Below, in pieces: positions 52,675-61,392 of a stretch of 64,000 nt of DNA (position 1 is the first letter of the stretch; each line of letters opens with the position of its first letter). The notes beneath the pieces were generated by a model. The model was not told where the DNA came from and made no database searches. It was given only the letters and a program-made list of their open reading frames with translations. This DNA comes from Fimenecus sp045631225 (GTDB taxonomy: Bacteria; Bacillota; Clostridia; Oscillospirales; Acutalibacteraceae): contig JAZQUG010000010.1 of assembly GCA_045631225.1 (NCBI GenBank), positions 1 to 64,000 on the forward strand. Direction: 5' to 3'. The position numbers and the translations under genes were made by a program.

Positions 52675-53572
52675 ATAGTGATTCAATTAATTTTTCTATG
52701 TTTTCATCCGAGTATTCAATTTCCGACGAGTACATACGGGAATAATCCACTAAATCTTCAAGAGTGATATTTCCATATTTTAATATATGCATTTTACATA
52801 GGTTTTTTATCATCTCGCAACTCAGATGTATGAACATCAAATCCTTTTCTGTTGAGAATTCGTTTAAATGTCTGTATGTAAAATATAAAGTCAGGTTTTT
52901 AAAGCAATTATCAAATTCCTTTGGAATTGTAATCTCTTCAATATCTGTTGATTTCAAGTCATCAAGAAGAATTGTCCAATGCTCATCAAGTCTTTCAAGG
53001 GATAAATATATATCTGACCATTGAGTAATTGTTTTATGGGGGAAATCAGAATCACAAAAGCTTAAAAGTGATATGTTTTCTTGGATTTTGTTGAAAATAT
53101 TATCCCTGAATTCAAAAAAATTATCTTCATCTTTTGTACTATCAATGTCAAATCCGTCATCGTAAAGCTCTACAAGAAAAAAGCTTTCTTTTTGTGAGAG
53201 AATTATTCTTCCTGCTTCTTCACAGCAAAGACCAAGACCTGTTTCTGTTCTGTTTGAATAAAAATTCCTGAATCGTGGGTGGTCGTTACATATCTGACAA
53301 AGTGATTTTTCATCTAAATTGAGAATTATATCACAAAGATTGTTTTCATTAAGAAATGCACATCGACCTTTTCCGTCAAGGTTGAAACAAGCCGTTTCAT
53401 TATCACGATTGATTCCATCATCAAGCTGTTTTTTGAATTTGCCTTTTACACTGTCATATAAGGTTAATGTTTCATCATCAATGTCAATTTCCCAACCGAT
53501 ACAACAGTTATGCTTACACTTACCGGCAATACATTTGAAATCTTTATAGTAATTCGGAACAAAAGTTTTCAT
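52673..53572 (-). CDS. FliB-like (flagellin lysine-N-methylase family) cysteine-rich protein
   Basis: A 299-aa protein with the N-terminal cysteine signature CIAGKCKHNCCIGWEIDID, then GRCAFLNENNLCDI, LCQICNDHPRFRNFY and GLCCEEAGRI, matching the FliB/YkgJ family whose cysteines bind a metal cluster. The founding member methylates flagellin lysines in Salmonella, but no flagellar gene is in the window and many clostridia carry such homologues, so the substrate may differ. ATG 53572 follows GGAG. Confidence 0.8.
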   Translation of the reverse strand: MKTFVPNYYKDFKCIAGKCKHNCCIGWEIDIDDETLTLYDSVKGKFKKQLDDGINRDNETACFNLDGKGRCAFLNENNLCDIILNLDEKSLCQICNDHPRFRNFYSNRTETGLGLCCEEAGRIILSQKESFFLVELYDDGFDIDSTKDEDNFFEFRDNIFNKIQENISLLSFCDSDFPHKTITQWSDIYLSLERLDEHWTILLDDLKSTDIEEITIPKEFDNCFKNLTLYFTYRHLNEFSTEKDLMFIHLSCEMIKNLCKMHILKYGNITLEDLVDYSRMYSSEIEYSDENIEKLIESL

Positions 53573-53602
53573 GTTTCTACTCCATATAATTGAATTGTAA
53601 CT

Positions 53603-53631
53603 ATTATAAAATATTTTGACAATCTTTTCAA
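53603..53631 (-). promoter_or_regulatory. Promoter of the FliB-like gene
   Basis: On the minus strand TTGAAA (53631-53626), 17 bp, TATAAT (53608-53603). Confidence 0.68.
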
Positions 53632-53640
53632 TTCAAAATG

Positions 53641-53670
53641 TTGACAAATCAATGTGTTTTATTATATATT
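53641..53670 (+). promoter_or_regulatory. Promoter of the MFS-bile salt hydrolase unit
   Basis: TTGACA (53641-53646) with TATATA (16 bp) or TATATT (18 bp) downstream. Confidence 0.55.
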
Positions 53671-53720
53671 TTTCTTTATGCTGAAGAGAAAATTATGTGA
53701 ATATATTTTTGAGGTGTAAA

Positions 53721-54881
53721 ATGACATTTTTACTTGTTATAATTTATATTGTATTTGTTTCGTTGGGATTGCCTGATTCCTTGTTTGGTGTTGCCTGGCC
53801 CGTAATGCATCTTGATTTTGAAATTCAGGAGAGCTTTGCCTCTGTTTATGGCGTTATAATGGGCGTTTGTACAGGTGGTGTAAGCTTTATTGCAGGTAAG
53901 CTCATAAGAAGGTTTGGCACAGGAAAAGTAACGCTTATTTCAACATTACTTACTGTTGTTGGTATGTTTTTTATGAGCGTTTCACCTAATATAGTCGTAT
54001 TGATGATAAGTTCAATTATATTAGGTTACGGTGCAGGTGTTATTGATACGGCACTTAACAATTTTGTTTCACTTCACTATAAAGCACAGCATATGAATTG
54101 GCTTCACGCTTGTTGGGGTGCAGGTGTTACAATAAGTCCGTTGATTATGTCGCTTTTTTTAACGGGAGATATTGGCTCGTGGAGAAGCGGTTACCGTGTA
54201 ATTGCACTTTTGCAGTTATCAATCGGTGTTATAATTGCTTTAACACTTAATAAATGGAAAATTATAAAAGAAGAATTTTCAGCTGAAGAATCAAATCAAT
54301 CCCAAAAAGGTCTTTTTGAAATCTTAAAAATTAAAGGTGTCCTTACAAGCATTCTTTCACAAGGCTTATATTGTAGTATGGAATTTTTGATTGGTACCTG
54401 GGGAGCATCATATCTTGTTAATGTTCATTCTTTGTTGCCTGACGAGTCTGCTAAATGGATTTCATTATATTTTTGCGGAATAATGGTAGGTCGAATCATA
54501 TCAGGATTTATTTCTATCAAAGCATCTGATAACACAATGATTCGTGGCGGTATTGCTGTTTCTTGTCTGGGTATGATTCTTTTATCCTTACCGTTAGGAG
54601 AAATTTCATTTATAGGATTTTTACTTATCGGTGTCGGTTTCGGACCTATTTTCCCAAGTGTTCTTCATAGTGTTCCTGACAGATTCGGAAAAGAGTATTC
54701 AGCAGATATAACAGGTTTCCATATGGGTGGTGCATACGGTATCGGTTTTGCGGTTCAGCTTGTATTCGGATTTGTTGCAACAGCTACAACATTTAAAATC
54801 ACAACATTTGTTTTATTAGCACTTGTGGCATGTCTCTTTATAATAAATGAAATAACAATTTCTATTGTAAGAAGAAAATAA
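53721..54881 (+). CDS. MFS transporter, FucP-like
   Basis: A 386-aa protein with about 12 membrane segments. It begins FVSLGLPDSLFGVAWPVMH and has the loop 2-3 motif GKLIRRFGTGKV and ALNNFVSLHY plus LHACWGAGVTISPL, as in the fucose permease-like branch of the MFS. The substrate is unknown. ATG 53721 follows GAGGTG by 6 nt; the GTG at 53697 has no ribosome binding site. A bile salt hydrolase gene follows 44 bp downstream without a terminator, so bile-acid or sugar transport are both possible. Confidence 0.82.
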   Translation: MTFLLVIIYIVFVSLGLPDSLFGVAWPVMHLDFEIQESFASVYGVIMGVCTGGVSFIAGKLIRRFGTGKVTLISTLLTVVGMFFMSVSPNIVVLMISSIILGYGAGVIDTALNNFVSLHYKAQHMNWLHACWGAGVTISPLIMSLFLTGDIGSWRSGYRVIALLQLSIGVIIALTLNKWKIIKEEFSAEESNQSQKGLFEILKIKGVLTSILSQGLYCSMEFLIGTWGASYLVNVHSLLPDESAKWISLYFCGIMVGRIISGFISIKASDNTMIRGGIAVSCLGMILLSLPLGEISFIGFLLIGVGFGPIFPSVLHSVPDRFGKEYSADITGFHMGGAYGIGFAVQLVFGFVATATTFKITTFVLLALVACLFIINEITISIVRRK

Positions 54882-54925
54882 TTTTATAAGAAGTACACAT
54901 AATAATCAAAAAGGACGTGACTGAT

Positions 54926-55897
54926 ATGTGTACTTCAATTTCTTATACAACAAAAGACCATTACTTTGGCAGAACTCTTGATATGGAATGTTCTTATGGT
55001 GAAAAAATTATAATCACCCCAAGAAATTATCCTTTCAGATTTAAGTATTTGCGTGAGCTCGATTCGCATTTTGCTATGATTGGCATCGGGATTACGAAAG
55101 AAAATTATCCGTTATATTATGAAGCAACAAACGAAAAAGGACTTTCTATGGCGGGACTTAGTTTCCCTACAAGTGCTGTATATAACGATTTTGATATTGA
55201 TAAGGAAAATGTGTGTGTATTTGAATTAATCCAATATATTCTTGGTACGTGTTCATCAGTTGATGAAGCAAGAGAAGTGTTAGAAAAAATTAACATTGTG
55301 TCAACTCCGTTTGATGATGAATTAAAAACTGCCCATCTTCATTGGATGCTTTCGGACAGGGATTATTCAATAACCTTAGAATGTGTTCAGGATGGTATGA
55401 AAATATACTACAATCCCGTTCATGTGTTAACTAATAACCCTGAATTCCCAATGCAGATTTTCAATCTTAACAATTATATGAACTTAACCCGTGAAGAGCC
55501 GGAAACCCGTTTTGCAGAGGGCTTTGACCTTAATAAATATAGCAGGGGAATGGGTGCTATAGGGCTTCCGGGAGATTTATCTTCAATGTCACGATTTGTG
55601 AGAGCAACCTTCACGAGGTTAAATTCAGTTTGTGGTGAATCTGAAAATGAAAGCTTAAGTCAGTTTTTTCATATTCTCAATTCTGTATCTCAGACAAACG
55701 GTTGTGCAAGAGTAGGGGATTCCTTTGAGAAAACCATTTATTCTTCTTGTTGCAATACGGACAAGGGAGTTTTCTACTACACCACATACAATAATAATCA
55801 GATTTCAGCGGTTGATATGAACAGAGAAAATCTTGACAAGAAAGATTTGATAATATATAATTTTGTCAATGAACAGAATATAAATTTTCAGAACTGA
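54926..55897 (+). CDS. bsh: Choloylglycine hydrolase (bile salt hydrolase)
   Basis: An Ntn-hydrolase that cleaves glycine or taurine from conjugated bile acids; 323 aa. The start must be ATG 54926 because Cys2 (MCTSIS) becomes the N-terminal nucleophile after Met removal; AAGGACGTGA lies upstream. Other active-site residues are readable: Arg16 and Asp19 in FGRTLDMECSYGE, Asn in TNEKGLSMAGL, Asn in LTNNPEF, and Arg in SMSRFVRATF. FNLNNYMNL and YSRGMGAIGLPGDLSS favour bile salt hydrolase over penicillin V acylase. No signal peptide, so it is cytoplasmic. Confidence 0.93.
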   Translation: MCTSISYTTKDHYFGRTLDMECSYGEKIIITPRNYPFRFKYLRELDSHFAMIGIGITKENYPLYYEATNEKGLSMAGLSFPTSAVYNDFDIDKENVCVFELIQYILGTCSSVDEAREVLEKINIVSTPFDDELKTAHLHWMLSDRDYSITLECVQDGMKIYYNPVHVLTNNPEFPMQIFNLNNYMNLTREEPETRFAEGFDLNKYSRGMGAIGLPGDLSSMSRFVRATFTRLNSVCGESENESLSQFFHILNSVSQTNGCARVGDSFEKTIYSSCCNTDKGVFYYTTYNNNQISAVDMNRENLDKKDLIIYNFVNEQNINFQN

Positions 55898-55902
55898 ATA
55901 TA

Positions 55903-55988
55903 TACTGCCACCGGGTAGTGTGATGCAAAGCATCCATTTGATACATCGTTAGGTCTTTGAAGATGTATCAGTGGGTGTTATTTTTTTT
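55903..55988 (+). promoter_or_regulatory. Structured leader of pnuC: candidate attenuator or riboswitch
   Basis: Three hairpins in 90 nt: ACTGCC/GGTAGT with loop ACCG (55904-55919), GATGC-aaa-GCATC (55922-55934), and a 9-bp stem TGATACATC/GATGTATCA (55939-55947 with 55962-55970). GTGGGTGTTA and eight T then come just before the ribosome binding site. CACC (55909-55912) can pair with GGTG (55974-55977), so a pseudoknot is possible. It matches no riboswitch class I know well. Confidence 0.45.
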
Positions 55989-55997
55989 GAGGTGCTT

Positions 55998-56687
55998 ATG
56001 AAAAAGCTTTTGAATTATTTTACAAAATTTGAAATTATCCTTTGGTCAACATCTGTGTTGCTTATTGTTATTCCATTTCTGTTATTTAAACAGAATGATT
56101 ATTTAACTTTGTCAGCATCTATAATCGGAGCAACATTCTTGATATTTAATGCAAAAGGCAATCCCATCGGTCAATTTCTTACAATTATATTCAGTCTGCT
56201 TTATGGAATAATATCGTACAGATTTTCGTATTACGGTGAGATGATTACATATCTTTGTATGACGATGCCAATGGCATTTTTTGCACTTGTTTCATGGCTT
56301 AAAAATCCATATAAAAACAATAAATCTCAAGTTAAGGTGAACAGACTTGAAATAAAAGAAATTATTTTTATGGTTTTATTAACATTGGTAGTTACAGTTG
56401 TATTCTATTTTATATTAAAATATTTCAATACTGCTAATCTTATTCCCAGTACATTATCAGTAACTACAAGCTTTCTTGCAGTTTATCTTACATTCAGACG
56501 AAGCCCTTATTTTGCTCTTGCATATGCATTAAATGATATTGTGTTAATCGTATTATGGGTATTGGCATCTTTGACAGATAGCTCATACATTTCTGTTGTA
56601 ATATGTTTCATTGTTTTTTTAGTTAATGATTTGTATGGATTTATTAATTGGAAGAGAATGGAGAAAACACAAAAACTGAATAAATAA
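55998..56687 (+). CDS. pnuC: PnuC-family nucleoside/vitamin transporter
   Basis: A 229-aa membrane protein with about seven helices. It shows KGNPIGQFLTIIFSLLYGIISY, YGEMITYLCMTMPMAFFALVSW and the C-terminal ALNDIVLIVLWVLAS...VNDLYGFINW, matching PnuC (facilitated uptake of nicotinamide riboside, or related vitamins in PnuT/PnuX branches). ATG 55998 follows GAGGTG; the GTG at 55971 lies in the leader structure. pncC at 60909 is also in NAD metabolism but not adjacent. Confidence 0.86.
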   Translation: MKKLLNYFTKFEIILWSTSVLLIVIPFLLFKQNDYLTLSASIIGATFLIFNAKGNPIGQFLTIIFSLLYGIISYRFSYYGEMITYLCMTMPMAFFALVSWLKNPYKNNKSQVKVNRLEIKEIIFMVLLTLVVTVVFYFILKYFNTANLIPSTLSVTTSFLAVYLTFRRSPYFALAYALNDIVLIVLWVLASLTDSSYISVVICFIVFLVNDLYGFINWKRMEKTQKLNK

Positions 56688-56723
56688 AAAAAGCCGATGT
56701 AAGAACATCGGCCAAATTTTTTT
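56686..56723. terminator. Bidirectional terminator between pnuC and the lipoprotein gene
   Basis: An 8-bp stem (GCCGATGT/ACATCGGC, 56693-56700 with 56705-56712), with T-runs on both strands. Confidence 0.85.
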
Positions 56724-57048
56724 ATCGGGTCATGTCTCTGAAGCCTCTTCCGACACCATCTGCAACATCGGATGCTGCCTCACCAACACCGCCAATAACA
56801 TTGGACGCGGCTTCACCAACATTACTTGCTGCTTCTCCAACCACATTACTTGCATCTGTTACAGCGTTATCCGCCATATTGTCTTTGTTTGTAGTGCTTG
56901 AATTGTTTTCAATATTGTTTCTTGTTGTGGTTGTGCTTGAACCTCCGTCACTGTCAGTTACCATTCCGTCTTCAGCATTGCTACAGCCTGTAAAGAAGAT
57001 GCATACAAGGGCAGTAACTAAAAGTGAAATTATAATTGCTTTTTTCAT
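56722..57048 (-). CDS. Small lipoprotein with Ala/Gly/Val-rich repeats
   Basis: A 108-aa protein, not recognised as a family. A lipoprotein signal (residues 1-22) ends in the lipobox FTGC, then a Ser/Thr/Asn-rich linker, then a repetitive C-terminal part (VVGEAASNVGEAASNVIG, EAASDVADGVGRG) likely to be amphipathic helix. GGAGG precedes the ATG by 7 nt. It lies next to ypeB on the same strand with a 56-bp gap, so a spore-related role is possible but unproven. Confidence 0.75.
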   Translation of the reverse strand: MKKAIIISLLVTALVCIFFTGCSNAEDGMVTDSDGGSSTTTTRNNIENNSSTTNKDNMADNAVTDASNVVGEAASNVGEAASNVIGGVGEAASDVADGVGRGFRDMTR

Positions 57049-57104
57049 TTTTTATCCTCCTAAAAGTTTGTGTTTATATTATTTGCCATATATTTATATT
57101 TATA

Positions 57105-58451
57105 CTATTTTGTCAGGACTCCTCCATCACTGTACAGCAATATGAGAATATTATCTTCTTCACCGGTCATACAATCAATGTAAACAAGCAAATCCTGACC
57201 TTCATCTGTTTTACAATGAATTTCATAACATAACTGTTCTGTTGACCATTCTGTTGGAATAACACAAAGCTGGCTGTCAATAACCTTTAATTGATTATTT
57301 AATTGGTTTTCAGCCTGTGATTTTGATAAACTGACATTCAATTTATCTCTTTCAACATGATTGGAAATATATCCGGTTGCGTCAAATGATAAAACATCAC
57401 CCTTTTCAAGGCAAACTGAAACCTTGATTAAATCGGGATACATAATAATTCCGTCCTGAACAGATGCAAAGTTTATTGTACATATACCGTCGTCGGTAAA
57501 GTAATAGCTTTCCTTCATGTTTTTATAGCCGATTTTATTAAGATAATTTTTTGCATTTCTTACGGCTTCGCTGTACTTGATTTTTGTTTCACCGGAGAAT
57601 TCGGAGTTCAGCATATAGCAAGGCTTACCACCTTGCTTTGTGATTGCAACTGTACAGTTTTTTCCTTTAAAAACGAAGCAGGGAATATCACCGTTTTCCT
57701 CGTGTGATAAGACGAGATTATCCTTTTCTGAAACGCAAATATTTTTTGCAATTTCAAGTGCTTTTTCTTTAGTGACTTCTTGAAGATTATTTAAATATTT
57801 AGGTTCTCTTTGAGTCAGGTGGTCTGAAAATGGTCCGTCATAAATAAGTGTCGGTATATCAGTCATTGTCTGTTCTGTATCCTCAAAACCCTGACTTGCA
57901 ATTTTCAGGTCACTGTTATTGTTCATTATGGTTGAGTCGATTTCTTCAAAAGAAAAGTTACCGTTTTGCATGTCGTGACACATCTGATTAATCTGCTTGT
58001 TAAGGTCGTTACAGAATGAATATAACTCTTTTAATTGTGTTCGTTCCTTTTCTGTGAGTTTTTCACCCTTTGCACTTTTTCTTTCAAGAGACATAACAAA
58101 TTCTCCGACCTGTGAAAGAAATTTGTATGTGTTACTAATCGTGTTTTCACCGGTAGGTAACATAGAAAGACATGTTTTTGCTCCTGAAGACTCTCTCCAC
58201 AATTCTGCAGATAGCTTTGAAAGCATTGTTGGTGTGCTGACGTAAATTGTTTTTTCAAGATTAGTTGAAATGTTATTAAGATTTTCATCAAGTGCCATTA
58301 ATGCCATTTGTTTTGCCAGTGTTGCTTCTTGTTCATATCTGTTTGCTTTAATTGTCTGTACAACAGAAGAAATAAGCAGAACAATAATAAGTGAAGAGGT
58401 GAATAATATAATTCTTGCTTTTTTTCGGGTCAAAAAAGCCGTTTTTTCCAA
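57105..58451 (-). CDS. ypeB: Germination protein YpeB
   Basis: Needed for stability and localisation of the cortex-lytic enzyme SleB in spores. It is 448 aa, close to the 450-aa Bacillus protein. One N-terminal membrane segment (about 14-35), a helical region (TPTMLSKLSAELWRES), then PepSY-type repeats in the C-terminal half (VTKEKALEIAKNI, KYSEAVRNAKNYLNKIGY) ending YIDCMTGEEDNIL. The start is TTG 58451, 9 nt after AAAGGAG; the longer frame up to 58538 lacks a ribosome binding site. sleB, its usual neighbour, is absent here. Confidence 0.9.
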   Translation of the reverse strand: MEKTAFLTRKKARIILFTSSLIIVLLISSVVQTIKANRYEQEATLAKQMALMALDENLNNISTNLEKTIYVSTPTMLSKLSAELWRESSGAKTCLSMLPTGENTISNTYKFLSQVGEFVMSLERKSAKGEKLTEKERTQLKELYSFCNDLNKQINQMCHDMQNGNFSFEEIDSTIMNNNSDLKIASQGFEDTEQTMTDIPTLIYDGPFSDHLTQREPKYLNNLQEVTKEKALEIAKNICVSEKDNLVLSHEENGDIPCFVFKGKNCTVAITKQGGKPCYMLNSEFSGETKIKYSEAVRNAKNYLNKIGYKNMKESYYFTDDGICTINFASVQDGIIMYPDLIKVSVCLEKGDVLSFDATGYISNHVERDKLNVSLSKSQAENQLNNQLKVIDSQLCVIPTEWSTEQLCYEIHCKTDEGQDLLVYIDCMTGEEDNILILLYSDGGVLTK

Positions 58452-58531
58452 ATATAAGCACTCCTTTAAACTTTTGGAAATATTGTTTACAAAAAATTTA
58501 AAAATATACTCGAAAAAATTGCATTTTTTAT

Positions 58532-58560
58532 TTGCCAAATGACTTAATGTGTAGTATAAT
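58532..58560 (+). promoter_or_regulatory. Promoter of the nifS-thiI-pncC cluster
   Basis: TTGCCA (58532-58537), 17 bp, TATAAT (58555-58560). Confidence 0.7.
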
Positions 58561-58596
58561 TACTATGTTTAAGTATGTAAAATGGGGGCAAAGAAT

Positions 58597-59724
58597 GTGA
58601 ACGTTTATCTTGACAATAGTGCAACGACAAAACCGTGTGAAAAATCTGTTAAAAAAGCACTTGAAATGATGAACGAAAACTTTGGTAATCCGTCTTCGCT
58701 TCACGCTTGTGGCTTCAATGCAAAAAAGGAATTAGACAATGCTCGCAGAAGTGTTTCATCTTTTCTTGGATGTGAGGAAAATGAAGTGTATTTTACACCA
58801 AGCGGAACAGTGGCAAACAATACAGCAATTTTTGGTGCTGAAAAAGTCCGTCGTCGTGATGGTAAAAAGGTAGTTACCACATTGTTTGAACATCCAAGTG
58901 TACTTAAGTGCTTTGAAACTCTTGAGGAACAGGGCTATGATGTTGTTTATCTGAAACCTGATTCTAAAGGAAAAATCAATCTCAGTGAGCTTTCAAATGC
59001 AGTTGATACAAATACAATTCTTGTAAGTGTAATGGCTGTTAATAACGAGGTTGGTTCTATTCAGGACATTTCAAAGATTAAAGGTATTATTAAAGAAAAT
59101 AAATCAAAAGCATATTTCCATTGTGATGCTGTTCAGGCTTTTGGAAAGATTACATTAAAGCCTAAAAAGCTTGGTATTGACCTTATGAGCATGAGTGCTC
59201 ATAAAATTCATGGTGTAAAAGGTGCCGGTGCATTGTTTGTAAGCAATGGTATCCGTATTCTTCCGCATATTGCCGGTGGTGGTCAGGAAAATGGTCTGAT
59301 TTCAGGAACTGAACCAATGCCCGCAATCTGTGCTTTTGGTGAGGCAGTCAATGACATCGGTAGTGTTGAGAGAAATTACCACAATGTTCAATGTGTAAGA
59401 GATTACTTTATTGATAAAATCAGCACTATTGATAAAGTTTATGTAAACTCACCTGAAGATGCATTGCCATATATTGTTAACATTTCTGTTGAGGGTGTAC
59501 CATCACAGGTGATGCTCAATTCATTATCATCTATGGGAATTTATGTTTCAGCCGGTTCTGCCTGTTCAAAAGGACACAGAAGTAATGTTCTTACAGCTAT
59601 GGGTGTTCTGCCAAAAAGCATTGATAGTGCAATAAGAATAAGCTTGTCAAAATTTACCATAGAAAATGATATGGAAATATTGTATAATGGAATACAAGAA
59701 ACCGTTAACCGTGTCAGGAGATGA
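58597..59724 (+). CDS. Cysteine desulfurase (NifS/NifZ-like)
   Basis: PLP-dependent class V enzyme that mobilises sulfur from cysteine; about 375 aa. It begins VYLDNSATTKP, has the PLP Lys in SAHKIHGVKG, and the persulfide Cys in SAGSACSKGHR. Sitting directly before thiI (overlap or 2 bp), it is probably the dedicated sulfur donor for ThiI, as NifZ is in Bacillus. GTG 58597 is preferred because GGGGG lies 8 nt upstream and the family starts near YLDN; ATG 58582 is an in-frame alternative without a ribosome binding site. Confidence 0.9.
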   Translation: MNVYLDNSATTKPCEKSVKKALEMMNENFGNPSSLHACGFNAKKELDNARRSVSSFLGCEENEVYFTPSGTVANNTAIFGAEKVRRRDGKKVVTTLFEHPSVLKCFETLEEQGYDVVYLKPDSKGKINLSELSNAVDTNTILVSVMAVNNEVGSIQDISKIKGIIKENKSKAYFHCDAVQAFGKITLKPKKLGIDLMSMSAHKIHGVKGAGALFVSNGIRILPHIAGGGQENGLISGTEPMPAICAFGEAVNDIGSVERNYHNVQCVRDYFIDKISTIDKVYVNSPEDALPYIVNISVEGVPSQVMLNSLSSMGIYVSAGSACSKGHRSNVLTAMGVLPKSIDSAIRISLSKFTIENDMEILYNGIQETVNRVRR

Positions 59725-59726
59725 AT

Positions 59727-60899
59727 ATGAAAGAGATTATATTGATTAAGAATGGTGAGCTTGCCTTAAAGGGTCTTAACCGTTCTACATTTGAAGATAT
59801 ATTGATAAAAAATATCCGTAAACGAATTAAACCTTTTGGTGAGTTTGAATACAGAAAAGAGCAATCAACAGTTTCTGTCATACCGATGGATGATTACATA
59901 GATATGGATGAGGTCAGTGACAGAATCAGTCGTGTTTTTGGTATTGCAGCGTACTCAAGAGCCTTGCAGGTTCCAAAGGATATGGAAGTAATACTCAGAG
60001 AAGCACCTCAGTATCTTGCTGAACAGTTAAGAGAAGCAAGAACATTTAAGGTTGAGGGAAAACGCTCGGATAAGAAATTCCCACTTAAGTCACCTGAGAT
60101 TTCAGCAGAGGTTGGTGGAGCAATTTTAAGTGAATTCCCACATCTTAAGGTTGATGTAAGAAATCCTGATATTCTTGTTACTATTGAGATAAGAGAAAAG
60201 TTTGCTTTTATCCGTGGTAATCAGACAAAGGGTGCAGGTGGTATGCCGACAGGAACAGCTGGTAAAGCCTCAATCCTTATTTCAGGTGGTATTGATAGTC
60301 CTGTTGCTGCTTATATGATGGCAAAACGAGGATTAGTGCTTAATGCAATTCACTTTGCTTCTCCACCGTACACATCACCTCAGTCAGAAGAAAAGGTTCA
60401 TAACCTCCTTCGCAAGGTTTCAAAGTATAGCGGAAATATCTGTTTATTGACAGTAGGCTTTACAGAAATTCAAGAGGAAATCAGAGATAAGTGTCCTGAA
60501 GAATTATTCACATTGATTATGAGACGGTTTATGATGAGAATTGCTAACCGTATTGCTGAAAAGGAAGAGTCCAAAGCGCTTATAACAGGTGAAAGTCTCG
60601 GTCAGGTTGCAAGTCAGACGCTGAATGCTCTTGCTTGTACTGATTCAGTAGTCACAATGCCTGTATTCAGACCGCTCATAGGGCTTGATAAGGAAGAAAT
60701 AATCAAGGTTTCACGAAAAATTGATACTTTTGATATTTCTATTGAACCATATGAAGATTGTTGTACTGTTTTCACTCCAAAGCATCCTAAAACAAAACCA
60801 CAGATTTCAATTATTGAAACTGCAGAACAAGCTCTTGATATTGAAGGCTTGATTGAAAGAGCACTCAAAAATGTGACAATCAACAATATTTGTTTTTAG
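59727..60899 (+). CDS. thiI: tRNA 4-thiouridine synthase ThiI
   Basis: Adenylates and thiolates U8 of tRNA. The 390-aa protein has an N-terminal ferredoxin-like and THUMP region (KNGELALKGLNRS, FKVEGKRSDKKFPL) and a PP-loop AANH domain with ILISGGIDSPVAAYM and TGESLGQVASQTL. There is no C-terminal rhodanese domain, as in firmicutes that use a dedicated desulfurase, which fits the upstream nifS-like gene. ATG 59727 is 6 nt after AGGAG; the ATG at 59721 is too close. Confidence 0.95.
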   Translation: MKEIILIKNGELALKGLNRSTFEDILIKNIRKRIKPFGEFEYRKEQSTVSVIPMDDYIDMDEVSDRISRVFGIAAYSRALQVPKDMEVILREAPQYLAEQLREARTFKVEGKRSDKKFPLKSPEISAEVGGAILSEFPHLKVDVRNPDILVTIEIREKFAFIRGNQTKGAGGMPTGTAGKASILISGGIDSPVAAYMMAKRGLVLNAIHFASPPYTSPQSEEKVHNLLRKVSKYSGNICLLTVGFTEIQEEIRDKCPEELFTLIMRRFMMRIANRIAEKEESKALITGESLGQVASQTLNALACTDSVVTMPVFRPLIGLDKEEIIKVSRKIDTFDISIEPYEDCCTVFTPKHPKTKPQISIIETAEQALDIEGLIERALKNVTINNICF

Positions 60900-60908
60900 G
60901 AGTAAGGT

Positions 60909-61388
60909 ATGAGTCTTGAGGAAAAGGTTGTAGCTTTACTTCGTGAAAAGAATCTTGTTTTGTCTTGTGCCGAATCCTGTACAGGAGGGCTTATTGCAAA
61001 ACGAATTACTGATGTCAGTGGTTCGTCAGCAGTGTTCAACTGCGGTGTTGTCAGTTACAGTAATGAAATTAAAGAAAGCATACTTGGAGTAAAAAAAGAA
61101 ACACTTAATCAATTTGGTGCAGTCAGTGAACAGACTGTCCGTGAAATGGTTAGGGGAGTACTGAAAATTTCCGGTGCTGATATTGCAGTTTCTGTTTCAG
61201 GAATTGCAGGACCAGGTTCGGATAATACAAGCAAGCCTGTCGGTTTGATTTATATAGCCGTATCAGACGGAAAAGAAACAGTTGTTAAGGAACTGAATAA
61301 CAATTTTTCTGATGATATAAGAAACAGTAACAGAACAAGTGCTTCTGATGAAGCCTTGAAAATGATAATTAAAATGATAGGAGATTAA
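60909..61388 (+). CDS. pncC: Nicotinamide-nucleotide amidase (CinA C-terminal domain)
   Basis: Deamidates NMN to nicotinate mononucleotide. The 159-aa stand-alone CinA_C domain has LSCAESCTGGLIAKRITDVSGSS, where the catalytic Ser lies, CGVVSYSNEIKESILGV, and VSGIAGPGS. The N-terminal CinA domain is absent. GGAG precedes the ATG, 9 bp after thiI, and the sortase starts 4 bp later, so all are likely one transcript. Confidence 0.92.
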   Translation: MSLEEKVVALLREKNLVLSCAESCTGGLIAKRITDVSGSSAVFNCGVVSYSNEIKESILGVKKETLNQFGAVSEQTVREMVRGVLKISGADIAVSVSGIAGPGSDNTSKPVGLIYIAVSDGKETVVKELNNNFSDDIRNSNRTSASDEALKMIIKMIGD

Positions 61389-61392
61389 AACT

